Source: Nitrincola alkalilacustris (GTDB taxonomy: Bacteria > Pseudomonadota > Gammaproteobacteria > Pseudomonadales > Balneatricaceae). Taken from it: DNA of 64,000 nt. The stretch lies in the NCBI RefSeq assembly GCF_008973755.1, contig NZ_WBOM01000006.1, forward strand, positions 62,001-126,000, given 5' to 3'. Position 1 is the stretch's first letter. Every line of letters begins with the position of its first letter. The position numbers were made by a program, and so were the translations under genes. The notes beneath the pieces were generated by a model, which ran no database searches, was not told the origin of the DNA, and saw nothing but the letters and a program-made list of their open reading frames with translations. Below are positions 19,661-28,112 of the stretch, piece by piece.

Positions 19661-19765
19661 CCGACTTCAGCCCTGCCTCGATGATTGGATATCAGTGCTG
19701 GACATCTGCGGTGTCGAGGCAGCTGAGGGCTTTGATAGTGCTGAGCATATCAGGTCTGAAGTCGG
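19661..19765. ncRNA. Structured element: predicted three-way junction, function unknown
   Basis: Nested perfect inverted repeats predict a compact fold on either strand. P1 is ten pairs: CCGACTTCAG (19661-19670) with CTGAAGTCGG (19756-19765). P2 is TGCCTCGA (19674-19681) with TCGAGGCA (19714-19721), extended by AGCCC (19669-19673) with GGGCT (19727-19731), leaving bulge GCTGA and a 32-base loop. P3 is TGATA (19733-19737) with TATCA (19748-19752), extended by TGC/GCA across loop TGA. On the minus strand it would be in the ndh leader; on the plus strand it lies 125 bases before the permease. It matches no riboswitch consensus I can recall. Confidence 0.45.
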
Positions 19766-19794
19766 AATAGATTAGAAGTTTTATGACATAAAGC

Positions 19795-19808
19795 TGACTA
19801 TATAGTCA
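19795..19808. promoter_or_regulatory. Perfect 14-bp palindrome TGACTATATAGTCA upstream of the NCS2 permease
   Basis: TGACTATATAGTCA equals its own reverse complement and lies 82 bases before the permease start. A perfect dyad of this size in a promoter region is most simply an operator for a dimeric repressor. The regulator is not encoded nearby and is unknown. Confidence 0.55.
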
Positions 19809-19889
19809 AATTTGAAAAACGTTGCTAAACTCCTCTCACCATATAAAGATCCGCACACCCAACTAACAAAAGAATAATAAGGAATGCCC

Positions 19890-21392
19890 ATGGCCACTCA
19901 ACCTGTCCATTATCCCTGGTATAAGAAGGAAGATACTGATGCTTTCTTTGCCCTGTTCCAGAATAACATTGCGAATTTCGTCATTATTGCGATCAGTATG
20001 CTGGGCATGGGCTTTTCGCCTGCCATAGTATTTGGTCAGGTGCTCCCGGGAGCTGCCGTTGCGGTCATGGTGGGTAACTTCTACTACGCCTGGAGTGCCG
20101 CCCGTCTTGCGCGCAAGGAAAACAGAGCGGATGTCACAGCACTATCTTACGGTATCAGCACACCGGTCATGTTTGTCTTTCTGTTTGGTGTGCTGTTGCC
20201 TGCCAAGGCACTGACAGGCGATGAGGTGCTGGCCTGGAAAATTGCCGTTGCAGCCTGTTTTCTCAGCGGTGCCATCGAAGTGGCCATCAGTCTGATTGGC
20301 CGCTGGGTGCAGTCGCATCTGCCTCGGGCAGCGATGCTCGGTGCCGTCGCCGGTGTTGCCCTGACCTTCATCGCTGGTGAAATGCTGTTCAAAACACTGG
20401 AGATTCCCGTAGTTGGTCTGCTGGTGTTGGCCATCATCATTGTGGGGCTGGTAGCGCGAGTGGCGATGCCCTTTCGCATGCCGGCTTCGCTCTTTGCCAT
20501 CGTCATAGGAACGGCTATGGCCTACCTGATTGGCGCAGCGGATGGTGCCAAGTTTTCCGATGCCTTCACGCATATCGGTTTTTATCCACTGCTGCCGGGC
20601 CTAGCCTGGTATGAAGGGCTGGGACTGCTGTTCACCACCATGCTGGCGATTCTGACAGTCGTACTGCCGATCACGCTCTACAACGCGATAGAAACCATGA
20701 ACAACGTTGAAGCGATGGAAGCGGCCGGTGACAAATATGATGTCCGTGAGTGTCAGGCGGTTGACGGTGTAGGTACCATGCTGGGTGCTGTATTTGGCGG
20801 TGTATTCCCGACCACTGTCTATATCGCGACTGTGGGTGCGAAATGGATGGGGGCTGGTCGTGGATACAGTATCCTCAATGGAGCTGTATATGGTATCGCC
20901 ACGATGTTTGGTCTGATTGCAGCACTGGCCGCGATCATCCCTGTATCTGTTGTGGCACCGATCCTGGTGTTTGTCGGCATGTCGATGATAGCGACCGCTT
21001 TCCAGACCAACGAGACGCGCTACTATCCGGCGATTGCGCTGGCGATGTTGCCCTATTTTGCCAACTACGTGATGACCCGCTTCAATCGGGGGGCCGGTGA
21101 TGTCGTGGATAATATCTCCAGTGCGATAGTCGTACTGGGGCAGGGAGCGATGTTCACCGCCATTCTGCTGGGGGCCATGACCGTATCGGTGATTGATCTC
21201 AAATTCCGTCAGGCGGCTATTTATGCGCTGATCGCGGCCGCCTGCTCCTTTGTCGGATTGATGCACGCCCCGCAGATGATGCTGAACGCGGCGCAGGACT
21301 TCACCTTCGGCTATCTGGTGATGGCTGCTTTCTTTGGCTGGTTCTCGCTGAAGTCAGTGCGTGAACAACGCTCGTTGCCGATGGGCGATTGA
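19890..21392 (+). CDS. NCS2-family nucleobase/xanthine-type permease
   Basis: The 500-residue inner-membrane protein is hydrophobic throughout with about 12-14 predicted helices and the two-lobe organisation of the NCS2 family; LPITLYNAIETMNNVEAMEAAG (shortened here to its core) corresponds to the substrate-site helix with acidic residue, and VGTMLGAVFGGVFPTTVYIA to the following conserved segment. Family members import uracil, xanthine, urate or other nucleobases with protons; the substrate here is not determinable. ATG 19890 is chosen because AAGGA abuts the ATG at 19884 but has six-base spacing to 19890. A bidirectional terminator follows. Confidence 0.88.
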   Translation: MATQPVHYPWYKKEDTDAFFALFQNNIANFVIIAISMLGMGFSPAIVFGQVLPGAAVAVMVGNFYYAWSAARLARKENRADVTALSYGISTPVMFVFLFGVLLPAKALTGDEVLAWKIAVAACFLSGAIEVAISLIGRWVQSHLPRAAMLGAVAGVALTFIAGEMLFKTLEIPVVGLLVLAIIIVGLVARVAMPFRMPASLFAIVIGTAMAYLIGAADGAKFSDAFTHIGFYPLLPGLAWYEGLGLLFTTMLAILTVVLPITLYNAIETMNNVEAMEAAGDKYDVRECQAVDGVGTMLGAVFGGVFPTTVYIATVGAKWMGAGRGYSILNGAVYGIATMFGLIAALAAIIPVSVVAPILVFVGMSMIATAFQTNETRYYPAIALAMLPYFANYVMTRFNRGAGDVVDNISSAIVVLGQGAMFTAILLGAMTVSVIDLKFRQAAIYALIAAACSFVGLMHAPQMMLNAAQDFTFGYLVMAAFFGWFSLKSVREQRSLPMGD

Positions 21393-21422
21393 GGAAATCG
21401 ATTGAGGAAGAGTCAGAATACA

Positions 21423-21449
21423 AAACGCCCCGGTAGAGCCGGGGCGTTT
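21423..21449. terminator. Bidirectional intrinsic terminator
   Basis: AAACGCCCCGG (21423-21433) pairs with CCGGGGCGTTT (21439-21449) across a TAGAG loop, eleven perfect pairs with A-rich and T-rich flanks on the two sides. It lies between the convergent permease and small secreted-protein genes and can serve both. Confidence 0.88.
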
Positions 21450-21454
21450 GCCAT

Positions 21455-21826
21455 CTAGGGATTAAACCTCAGCCCCAGCGTCTGTCTTGACTGGCCACTG
21501 ACACGGAAGGTGATTGTCTGAACCTCCTGGGTGCTCTGCAGGACACCGGTCAGGCGATAACTGCCATCAGGCAGGTCGACAATCAACCAGGGGCCATCCG
21601 CCACACCCTGTACCAATACCTCTCCTGATTCACGGCTCAGGGTGAAATCTATGTCGGCCAGAAAAGCGCCATCACGAGCAAAAAATTCCACTTTCGTGTT
21701 ATGGGCAGGTGCTTCCTGACGTGATTCCGAACCTATGCCGCCTGTCCAGTACTCCACTGCCTGCGCTGAAGGGATCAGTGCCAGGCTCAGCAGTAACGCC
21801 CCAAATGTCTGTTTCATTCTATACAT
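21455..21826 (-). CDS. Small secreted protein of unknown function
   Basis: The 123-residue protein has a signal peptide (FGALLLSLALIPSAQAVEYW), so the mature part is about 100 residues. It is rich in beta-strand patterns (VEFFARDGAFLADIDFTLSR, then GPWLIVDLPDGSYRLTGVL and ITFRVSGQSRQTLGLRF), like a carboxypeptidase-regulatory or immunoglobulin-like single domain. ATG 21826 is chosen because AAGGAG lies six bases upstream; a TTG at 21832 has no spacing. I do not recognise a named family. It is divergent from lemA. Confidence 0.7.
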   Translation of the reverse strand: MYRMKQTFGALLLSLALIPSAQAVEYWTGGIGSESRQEAPAHNTKVEFFARDGAFLADIDFTLSRESGEVLVQGVADGPWLIVDLPDGSYRLTGVLQSTQEVQTITFRVSGQSRQTLGLRFNP

Positions 21827-21961
21827 GACCAACTCCTTGCATGTTAACGGCAGATGTTACGATTTGACTCAGAAATTAAACACAAGTTTCAATCTACTTT
21901 CACCTCCGGATGAGCGTGCTAATATGTGTAAAGCAGATCAACTCTAGCACAAGGAATGAAT

Positions 21962-22558
21962 ATGGAAATTACAACGATTGTCATACTGGCTGTCCTGGCC
22001 GGACTGGTATTTTTTGTCATCGGCATCTATAACCGATTGGTGGCACTGAAAAACCGCTTTCAGAACGCCTTTGCCCAGATTGAAGTACAGCTCAAGCGTC
22101 GCTACGACCTGATACCCAATCTGGTTGAAACCGCCAAGGGTTATCTCAAGCATGAGCGTGAAACACTGGAAGCTGTCACCAATGCCCGTAATACCGCAAT
22201 GGCGGGCTTGAAAGCCGCTGCTGCTGACCCTGGTGCTGCCGGTGCCATGGCTCAACTGGCAGGGGCCGAAGGTGCTTTGACCAGCGCGCTGGGGCGCCTG
22301 AGCGTGGTGATGGAGGCCTACCCTGATCTCAAGGCGTCTGAGAATATGCAGCAGCTGTCTGAGGAGCTGACTTCGACCGAGAATAAAGTGGCGTTCTCTC
22401 GTCAGGCCTTCAACGATGCCGTGATGGCTTATAACACCTATAAGCAAAGCTTCCCTCAGGTGGTTCTGGCACCCACTTTCGGTCATGGGCCTGATGCCTC
22501 GCTGCTCGAGTTTGAGGATAGTGCTGCAATACAGGCGGCTCCGAAAATCTCCTTCTGA
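21962..22558 (+). CDS. lemA: LemA family membrane protein
   Basis: The 198-residue protein has one N-terminal membrane helix (ITTIVILAVLAGLVFFVIGI) and a long helical domain with the family signature KNRFQNAFAQIEVQLKRRYD followed by LIPNLVE. LemA proteins have the N-terminus outside and a cytoplasmic helical bundle. ATG 21962 is chosen because AAGGA abuts the earlier ATG at 21956 but is well spaced from 21962. It is 39 bases upstream of an M48 protease, a common bacterial pairing that suggests joint action in membrane protein turnover. Confidence 0.93.
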   Translation: MEITTIVILAVLAGLVFFVIGIYNRLVALKNRFQNAFAQIEVQLKRRYDLIPNLVETAKGYLKHERETLEAVTNARNTAMAGLKAAAADPGAAGAMAQLAGAEGALTSALGRLSVVMEAYPDLKASENMQQLSEELTSTENKVAFSRQAFNDAVMAYNTYKQSFPQVVLAPTFGHGPDASLLEFEDSAAIQAAPKISF

Positions 22559-22597
22559 TCGGATAACTGAAATTTTAGCCTTACATCAGGGACGCAG

Positions 22598-24619
22598 ATG
22601 AATTTTTTTGAGCATCAGGATCAGGCCCGACGCAACACCAAAATGCTGGTGCTGTTTTTCGGGCTGGCGATTATCAGTCTGATTGTCATCACAACATTGG
22701 CAGTCGGTATTGTGCTGCATATCATGACCGGGGTGGATACAGCTTCCATGTCCGGTGGCGCGCTGAGTGGTGAGCAGCTGTCACGTGCGCTGTCGGTTGA
22801 TAACTGGGCACTGCTCAGCGGTGTGGCGGCGGCCGTGATTGCTGTTGTGCTGCTGGGGAGCCTGTTCAAGCGCATGCAGCTGAGCAGTGGCGGTGTGGCT
22901 GTTGCCGAAGCGATGGGGGGGCGGCTGGTTAATATCTCGACACAGGATGCGGATGAAAAGCGCATCCTGAACATAGTTGAGGAGATGGCAATTGCCTCCG
23001 GTATGCCGGTACCACCTGTCTATATCATGGAAGACGACGCGATCAATGCTTTTGCCGCCGGTTATACGCCCCAGGATGCCGTGATCGGTATCACGAGAGG
23101 CTGTATACGACTGCTCAACCGAACCGAGTTACAAGGCGTGGTTGCGCATGAGTTCAGCCATATTCTGCATGGTGACATGCGTTTGAATATTCGTTTGGTA
23201 TCCTTGCTGAATGGAATACTGGTGATCGGCCTGATCGGTTATTTTCTGCTGCGAAGTGTGCGTTATCAAAGAGTAGGCTCATCACGCAAGAACAACACCG
23301 TGCCTGTTGTGCTGGCTCTTGGGGCCTGCCTGGCAGTGGTCGGCTATGCCGGAACCTTCTTTGGTAATCTGATCAAGGCGGCTGTGAGCCGTCAGCGTGA
23401 GTATCTGGCAGACTCTTCGGCTGTTCAGTTTACCCGCGAACCAGAGGGTATCGCAGGTGCCCTGAAAAAAATCGGTGGCTATAGTCACGGTTCTCAGCTC
23501 AGTGCTTCCAATGCTGCTGAATTCAGTCATATGTTTTTCGGACAAGGGGTCAAGATGGCCTTCAGTTCGCTGATGGCCACTCACCCACCGTTGAATGAGC
23601 GTATCCGGCGTGTAGAGCCTAACTGGGATGGACGCTTTGTAAGAGTCAGTCTTGAAGAGGCAGCCTCACGCACCGAGGCTTCGCAGGATGCCACCGATGA
23701 GATGCAGCGTAAAAGAGAACAGCTCTTGACGGGTATTCTGGCCGGGACGGCCGCCACAGCTGCCACATCTGGCGGTATGTCTGGCGGTGTCGCTGGCGGA
23801 ATGCCGCAACATGCAGCTCAGGAGTCGATCGCAGCCATCGGTCAACCCGGGAGTCGCCACCTGGCCTATGCGCAGTCGGTGCTGGAGCGTCTTGATGAGC
23901 AGCTTTATCAAGCCGCCCATGAGCCTTACTCTGCCCGAGCTGTGATCTATGGTCTGTTGTTGAGTGAGCAGCCGGATATCCGTCAACAGCAACTCGACAG
24001 CTTGCAGCTAAATGCCTTGCCTGATGTGTTCAGTGAGCTGCAGCGCCTGCTGAATAAGCTGGTAGCGCTGGATCCTCACCTGAGACTGCCACTGGTGGAG
24101 CTGTCGCTGCCTGCGTTGAAGCAACTGACAGATGACCAGTACATGATCTTCAAACGCTGTCTGACGTTGCTGATTCGTGCCGATAACAGAGTCAGCCTGA
24201 TGGAGTGGGCTCTGTTCAGAATCGTGACTCGCAATATTGAAGGAGTGGGTCGTGGGCGGCAGCGTTTTGACCTGAATCAGTGCAGTGAGGAGGTCGCCCA
24301 ACTGCTGACCATGGTGGCGCATGCCGGTAACCAGAATATGGAGCAGGCCACGCAGGCTTATCAGGCAGCGGTTGCGACCCTGGCCATGCCCCTTCCGGCC
24401 ATTGGCAGCCGTGAGTCGGTCAGCCTCAATGAGCTGGATAAGGCTCTTGGCAAACTGGCGCAACTGAAGCCTCTGCAAAAACCGGCACTTTTAAAGGCTC
24501 TGGCAGTCTGTATTGAGGATGATGGTGAAATTACCATCACTGAAGCAGAATTATTGCGAGCGGTGGCTGATAGTCTTGATTGTCCGCTACCGCCACTAAT
24601 GGAGAGGCCTGAAGCGTAA
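22598..24619 (+). CDS. M48-family membrane metalloprotease with long C-terminal extension
   Basis: The 673-residue protein has two N-terminal membrane helices (about 19-43 and 65-88), an HtpX/Ste24-like zinc protease domain with VVAHEFSHILHGD (His184, Glu185, His188), further membrane segments near 205-225 and 235-260, and the distal ligand region REYLADSSAVQFTR. Beyond residue ~350 it carries a Gly/Ala-rich linker (TAATAATSGGMSGGVAGGMP) and a ~250-residue helical domain ending in an EF-hand-like acidic DDGEITITEAELLRAVAD. This extension is absent from HtpX. It probably degrades or processes membrane proteins with LemA. Confidence 0.9.
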   Translation: MNFFEHQDQARRNTKMLVLFFGLAIISLIVITTLAVGIVLHIMTGVDTASMSGGALSGEQLSRALSVDNWALLSGVAAAVIAVVLLGSLFKRMQLSSGGVAVAEAMGGRLVNISTQDADEKRILNIVEEMAIASGMPVPPVYIMEDDAINAFAAGYTPQDAVIGITRGCIRLLNRTELQGVVAHEFSHILHGDMRLNIRLVSLLNGILVIGLIGYFLLRSVRYQRVGSSRKNNTVPVVLALGACLAVVGYAGTFFGNLIKAAVSRQREYLADSSAVQFTREPEGIAGALKKIGGYSHGSQLSASNAAEFSHMFFGQGVKMAFSSLMATHPPLNERIRRVEPNWDGRFVRVSLEEAASRTEASQDATDEMQRKREQLLTGILAGTAATAATSGGMSGGVAGGMPQHAAQESIAAIGQPGSRHLAYAQSVLERLDEQLYQAAHEPYSARAVIYGLLLSEQPDIRQQQLDSLQLNALPDVFSELQRLLNKLVALDPHLRLPLVELSLPALKQLTDDQYMIFKRCLTLLIRADNRVSLMEWALFRIVTRNIEGVGRGRQRFDLNQCSEEVAQLLTMVAHAGNQNMEQATQAYQAAVATLAMPLPAIGSRESVSLNELDKALGKLAQLKPLQKPALLKALAVCIEDDGEITITEAELLRAVADSLDCPLPPLMERPEA

Positions 24620-24669
24620 TTATTGTTGTGCAGGTGCAAAAAAGTTTTGCCAATTACACCAACGAATAA

Positions 24670-24697
24670 TTGTTAACAATTCTCAGGTCTATATAAT
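24670..24697 (+). promoter_or_regulatory. Predicted mqo promoter
   Basis: TTGTTA (24670-24675) and a perfect TATAAT (24692-24697) are separated by 16 bases and lie 32 bases before the mqo ATG. Confidence 0.55.
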
Positions 24698-24728
24698 CGC
24701 GTTTTATTTTCAAATGGCGACGATTTTA

Positions 24729-26216
24729 ATGACCTTGAAAACAGTCGATATCTTATTGGTAGGGGCGGGCGCTATGAGCGCCAGCCTGGGGATGTTGCTT
24801 AAACAGCTTGATCCCGGTTTGAAAATTGCAATGATCGAGCGTCTGGACCAGGTTGCACTGGAAAGTACCAGTGGCTGGAACAATGCCGGTACAGGCCATG
24901 CAGCCTATTGCGAGTTGAACTACACGCCACAGTTGGCGGATGGCACGATCGATACCCGCAAGGCCTTTGCGATCAACACGGCGTTTGAAGTCAGTCTGCA
25001 GTTCTGGTCCTGGCTGGTTGAGCAGAAAATGCTGCCGGCCCCCAAGGCTTTCATCAATCAGGCCCCTCACCAGAGTTTCGTCTGGGGTGAGGAGAACGTT
25101 GCCTTTCTGCGCAAGCGCCATGAAACTCTGAGCGCTCATCCGCTGTTTGCTGATATGCAATACAGTGAAGATCCAGAGCAGCTGCGCCAGTGGATGCCGC
25201 TGGTGATGCAGAACCGTGATCCTAATCAGAAAGTTGCCGGTACACGCGTCAGCTATGGCTCTGATGTAGATTTTGGTGCACTGACCCGCTATCTGGTTGA
25301 GCATCTGCAGCAGCATCCTTCTTTTGAATTGCTGACCAGTCATGCCGTAAAAGATCTTCAGCAGGTGAATGGGCGCTGGGTCGTCAAGGTCCGCAATGAA
25401 GCGGATGACAAGTCATATCAGATCGATGCCGGTTTTGTTTTCCTCGGTGCGGGTGGTGGTTCTTTGCCGCTGTTGCAGAAGTCGGGCATACCAGAGCGTG
25501 AAGGCTATGGTGGCTTCCCTGTCAGCGGCCAGTGGCTGGTATGTACCACGCCGGAAGTTGTTGAGCAGCATCATGCCAAGGTATATGGCAAGCCACCACT
25601 GGGTGCGCCGCCGATGTCTGTTCCGCATCTGGATACGCGTATCATCAATGGCAAGAAGGCACTGCTGTTTGGTCCTTTTGCTGGCTTCACTACCAAATTC
25701 CTGAAGCAGGGCTCTTTCCTGGATCTACCGAAGTCGGTCAACCTGGGCAACCTCAAGCCGATGCTGTCGGTGGCCAGGGATAATATGGATCTGACGCGCT
25801 ATCTGATCAGCGAAGTGATGCAGTCCCATGGCGATCGTGTTGCGTCGCTGAAGGATTTCTACCCGGATGTCAAAGCCGATGACTGGAAGCTCTCGATTGC
25901 CGGTCAGCGTGTCCAGATCATCAAGAAAGATGCAGAGAAGGGTGGGAAGCTGGAGTTCGGCACAGAGGTGATCACCTCTGCGGATGGATCGCTCGCGGCT
26001 CTGCTGGGGGCTTCACCTGGCGCGTCAACAGCCGCTCAGACAATGGTGAATATTATTGAGCGCTGCTTCAAAGAGCGGTTTAATTCTGAGGGTTGGCAGG
26101 CCAGGCTTTGCGAAATGATACCGTCTTACGGTCATTCGCTGGCCGATGATCCGGCACTGCTGAAGTCGATCAGAGAAAGAACGCTCGCGACACTTCAGCT
26201 TAACGAAGAGGCCTAA
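24729..26216 (+). CDS. mqo: Malate:quinone oxidoreductase
   Basis: Mqo is a membrane-associated FAD enzyme that oxidises malate to oxaloacetate and reduces quinone. The protein begins TVDILLVGAGAMSASLGMLL with the FAD Rossmann motif, then ESTSGWNNAGTGHAAYCELNYTP (shortened: NNAGTGHAAYCELNY), a strong family signature, and ends ASPGASTAAQTM...IPSYG. From ATG 24729 it is 495 residues, the usual size; the in-frame ATG at 24714 is possible and neither has a clear ribosome site. A terminator hairpin follows at 26230. Confidence 0.96.
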   Translation: MTLKTVDILLVGAGAMSASLGMLLKQLDPGLKIAMIERLDQVALESTSGWNNAGTGHAAYCELNYTPQLADGTIDTRKAFAINTAFEVSLQFWSWLVEQKMLPAPKAFINQAPHQSFVWGEENVAFLRKRHETLSAHPLFADMQYSEDPEQLRQWMPLVMQNRDPNQKVAGTRVSYGSDVDFGALTRYLVEHLQQHPSFELLTSHAVKDLQQVNGRWVVKVRNEADDKSYQIDAGFVFLGAGGGSLPLLQKSGIPEREGYGGFPVSGQWLVCTTPEVVEQHHAKVYGKPPLGAPPMSVPHLDTRIINGKKALLFGPFAGFTTKFLKQGSFLDLPKSVNLGNLKPMLSVARDNMDLTRYLISEVMQSHGDRVASLKDFYPDVKADDWKLSIAGQRVQIIKKDAEKGGKLEFGTEVITSADGSLAALLGASPGASTAAQTMVNIIERCFKERFNSEGWQARLCEMIPSYGHSLADDPALLKSIRERTLATLQLNEEA

Positions 26217-26229
26217 CCTCTTTGGTACA

Positions 26230-26250
26230 GGGGCCGTCAGTCGGCCCCTT
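26230..26250 (+). terminator. Intrinsic terminator after mqo
   Basis: GGGGCCG (26230-26236) pairs with CGGCCCC (26242-26248) across TCAGT, followed by TTCAATTT; 13 bases after the stop codon. Confidence 0.8.
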
Positions 26251-26276
26251 CAATTTACAGCTGACACAGCATCTGC

Positions 26277-26597
26277 TCAGGCTGCGTGCTCCTCTTTTTT
26301 ACCCTGTGTGCCGAAGTGCGGGTAATACTGCAACTCTATGTCGATGGTTTTAACCTTGACTGAGTACTTTTGCTCCAGCAGCACTGTATAACGGCGGATC
26401 AGGGGTTCCAGGTGTTGTTGATAGCACAGGGCCTCAAGTTCGGGTAATCCGATCAACACTTCACTTCTCAGGCTTTGCATCGGGGCGCTGTAACCTGCTT
26501 TCAGATATGCACGCATGAATACACGATAGTCAGCACTGAGACTATGTGTAGGCTGGCCTTGCAGCTCGGAAAAAAAAGTCAGGTTAAGCTGTTCCAC
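26277..26597 (-). CDS. Hypothetical protein, 106 residues
   Basis: A GTG start at 26597 preceded by AGGA gives a mostly helical soluble protein (QLNLTFFSELQGQPTHSLSA, then RVFMRAYLKAGYS and LEALCYQQHLEPLIRRYTVLLEQKY) with no signal peptide or recognised motif. It lies convergent to mqo and downstream of the signalling block but separated from the kinase gene by 216 bases. I cannot assign a family. Confidence 0.55.
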   Translation of the reverse strand: MEQLNLTFFSELQGQPTHSLSADYRVFMRAYLKAGYSAPMQSLRSEVLIGLPELEALCYQQHLEPLIRRYTVLLEQKYSVKVKTIDIELQYYPHFGTQGKKEEHAA

Positions 26598-26813
26598 AAT
26601 GATCCATTCCTCATCCGGGTGGGTTGAAGCTGATAGATGAACTGTAGAGAGGGTATACGTTTGGAGACTAATACGCGGGAAGGCTGATACGCTTGAAGGC
26701 TGTTACAACACTGCGCTTTAGCTACATTTGTATACCGCCTGCAAGTTGCTCTTAAATCAGCGGTCTTATGGGGTGACTTTAACAAAGCTTTGGCACCTTG
26801 CCAAGTCTGTTTT

Positions 26814-28112
26814 TTATTCTGGTGAACAGGGTAATGTAAAGGTAAAGGTGACACCTTTGCCGGGTGTGCTCGATAGCTCTACATGTCCGCTCAGTGGGCC
26901 GCTGATCAGGTTATGCACTATCGACAGCCCAAGGCCGCTGCCACCCTGACCCAGTCGGCATGTATAGAAGGGCTCAAAAGCATGCTTCATCGTCTCGGCA
27001 TCCATGCCGACGCCATCATCACTGTAGATGAACTCAATCCAGCCATTATCCAGCCTTCTGGCTGTCATCAGGATGTTGCCCTTGTCACGTTTAGCAAAAC
27101 CATGCAGCAGGGTATTATTGATCAACAGAGTGATGATCTGCTCCAGCGCGCCGGGATAGCTGTTCAGCATCAGCTTGTATTCCATCTGAGTCTGAACAGA
27201 GAACGGACTGGGTTTCAGCTGATGTGCAAGGGTGATCAATACCTCATTAATCAAGGCACCAAACTCAAACTCACGCCGACGCATACTGGTCTGATCGGTG
27301 GAAATCTGCTTGAAGTGTTGTATCAGTGCTGCGCCGCGTTCGGCGTTATGGCTGATCATACCCAGACCACTGCTCAGTGTATCCAGTGATGCCAGCAGTT
27401 GGCTGCGTTTCAGAGGGGTGTTGGATTCCAGAGCGTTTTTCAGCAGCTGAACAGATGATTCCAGCGTGGTTCCGACGGTGACAATATTTCCCAATGGGGT
27501 GTTGAGCTCATGGGAGATTCCAGCCACAAGACGGCCAAGCGAAGCCAGTTTTTCGACCTGAGCCAATTGGGTGATGGCACGATGCAGTTCTTCATTCGCC
27601 TGGGTCAGCTCCCGTGTTCGCTCATCCACACGCGCTTCAAGCGCTTCATTAACCTCCTGTAATGCAGCCTGCGCATTCTGCAGGTCGCTGACCTGCTTCA
27701 AAAGAGTATTGGTGACATGATTGTAGTCGGTTCGGATCGCTTCAACCTCCCGGCTGATTCGCTGACCATAGTAGTCAGACTCGCGATTGCGATCGATCTG
27801 GTTAAACAGTTGCTCTATCAGGGTGAGTAGTGCATCAGCCAGTGTCTGGATCTCCTGCTCCAGAGCGGGAGGGTAGCGAACCTCCCACAGGAGGCTGGTG
27901 CGCTGTTTGATATTCAGGTTCAAACCGGGCAACAGCAGAACACCATGCATTCTTTCTCCCGCCTGTGCTACCAGAGCTTCCAGTTGATCAAGACTGGCGG
28001 CGTGGAGGGCGATCAGGCCGCCGGTAAGAATGCGCCTGGTAATGTCACAATGGATAAATCCATCCGGTGGTGTGGCTTGCAGTGACACATGATAACGTGG
28101 CAATGAGCTCAT
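26814..28112 (-). CDS. Soluble sensor histidine kinase paired with a FIST protein
   Basis: The 432-residue kinase lacks membrane helices. An N-terminal ~100-residue domain (begins RYHVSLQATPPDGFIHC) is unfamiliar; a coiled coil (about 130-195) leads to the phospho-acceptor GISHELNTPLGN with His201, then an HATPase domain with NNTLLHGF (N box), DDGVGM (G1), FEPFYT (F) and GGSGLGLSIVH (G2). No receiver or HPt domain is attached and no response regulator is adjacent. Its ATG overlaps the FIST gene stop (ATGA), so the FIST protein is probably its sensory partner, as NosP is for NahK. Confidence 0.9.
   Translation of the reverse strand: MSSLPRYHVSLQATPPDGFIHCDITRRILTGGLIALHAASLDQLEALVAQAGERMHGVLLLPGLNLNIKQRTSLLWEVRYPPALEQEIQTLADALLTLIEQLFNQIDRNRESDYYGQRISREVEAIRTDYNHVTNTLLKQVSDLQNAQAALQEVNEALEARVDERTRELTQANEELHRAITQLAQVEKLASLGRLVAGISHELNTPLGNIVTVGTTLESSVQLLKNALESNTPLKRSQLLASLDTLSSGLGMISHNAERGAALIQHFKQISTDQTSMRRREFEFGALINEVLITLAHQLKPSPFSVQTQMEYKLMLNSYPGALEQIITLLINNTLLHGFAKRDKGNILMTARRLDNGWIEFIYSDDGVGMDAETMKHAFEPFYTCRLGQGGSGLGLSIVHNLISGPLSGHVELSSTPGKGVTFTFTLPCSPE

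Larger units (their letters stand above)
19572..19889. other. Divergent intergenic region between ndh and the NCS2 permease
   Basis: These 318 bases carry no gene. They hold the three-way-junction element (19661-19765), a 14-bp perfect palindrome (19795-19808), and the permease ribosome site AAGGA just before 19884. Promoters for both directions must lie here, but I cannot place them with confidence. Confidence 0.7.

Noticed and set aside
19661-19765. Known purine or xanthine riboswitch
   Set aside because: Only the general three-way topology is similar. The conserved junction and loop bases I can recall are missing and the element is separated from the permease by a probable operator, so I leave it unclassified.
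26788-26820. Plus-strand terminator TTGGC/GCCAA followed by T-rich sequence
   Set aside because: No plus-strand gene ends there; mqo is already terminated at 26230. It may be incidental, or only weakly serve the kinase gene on the minus strand.
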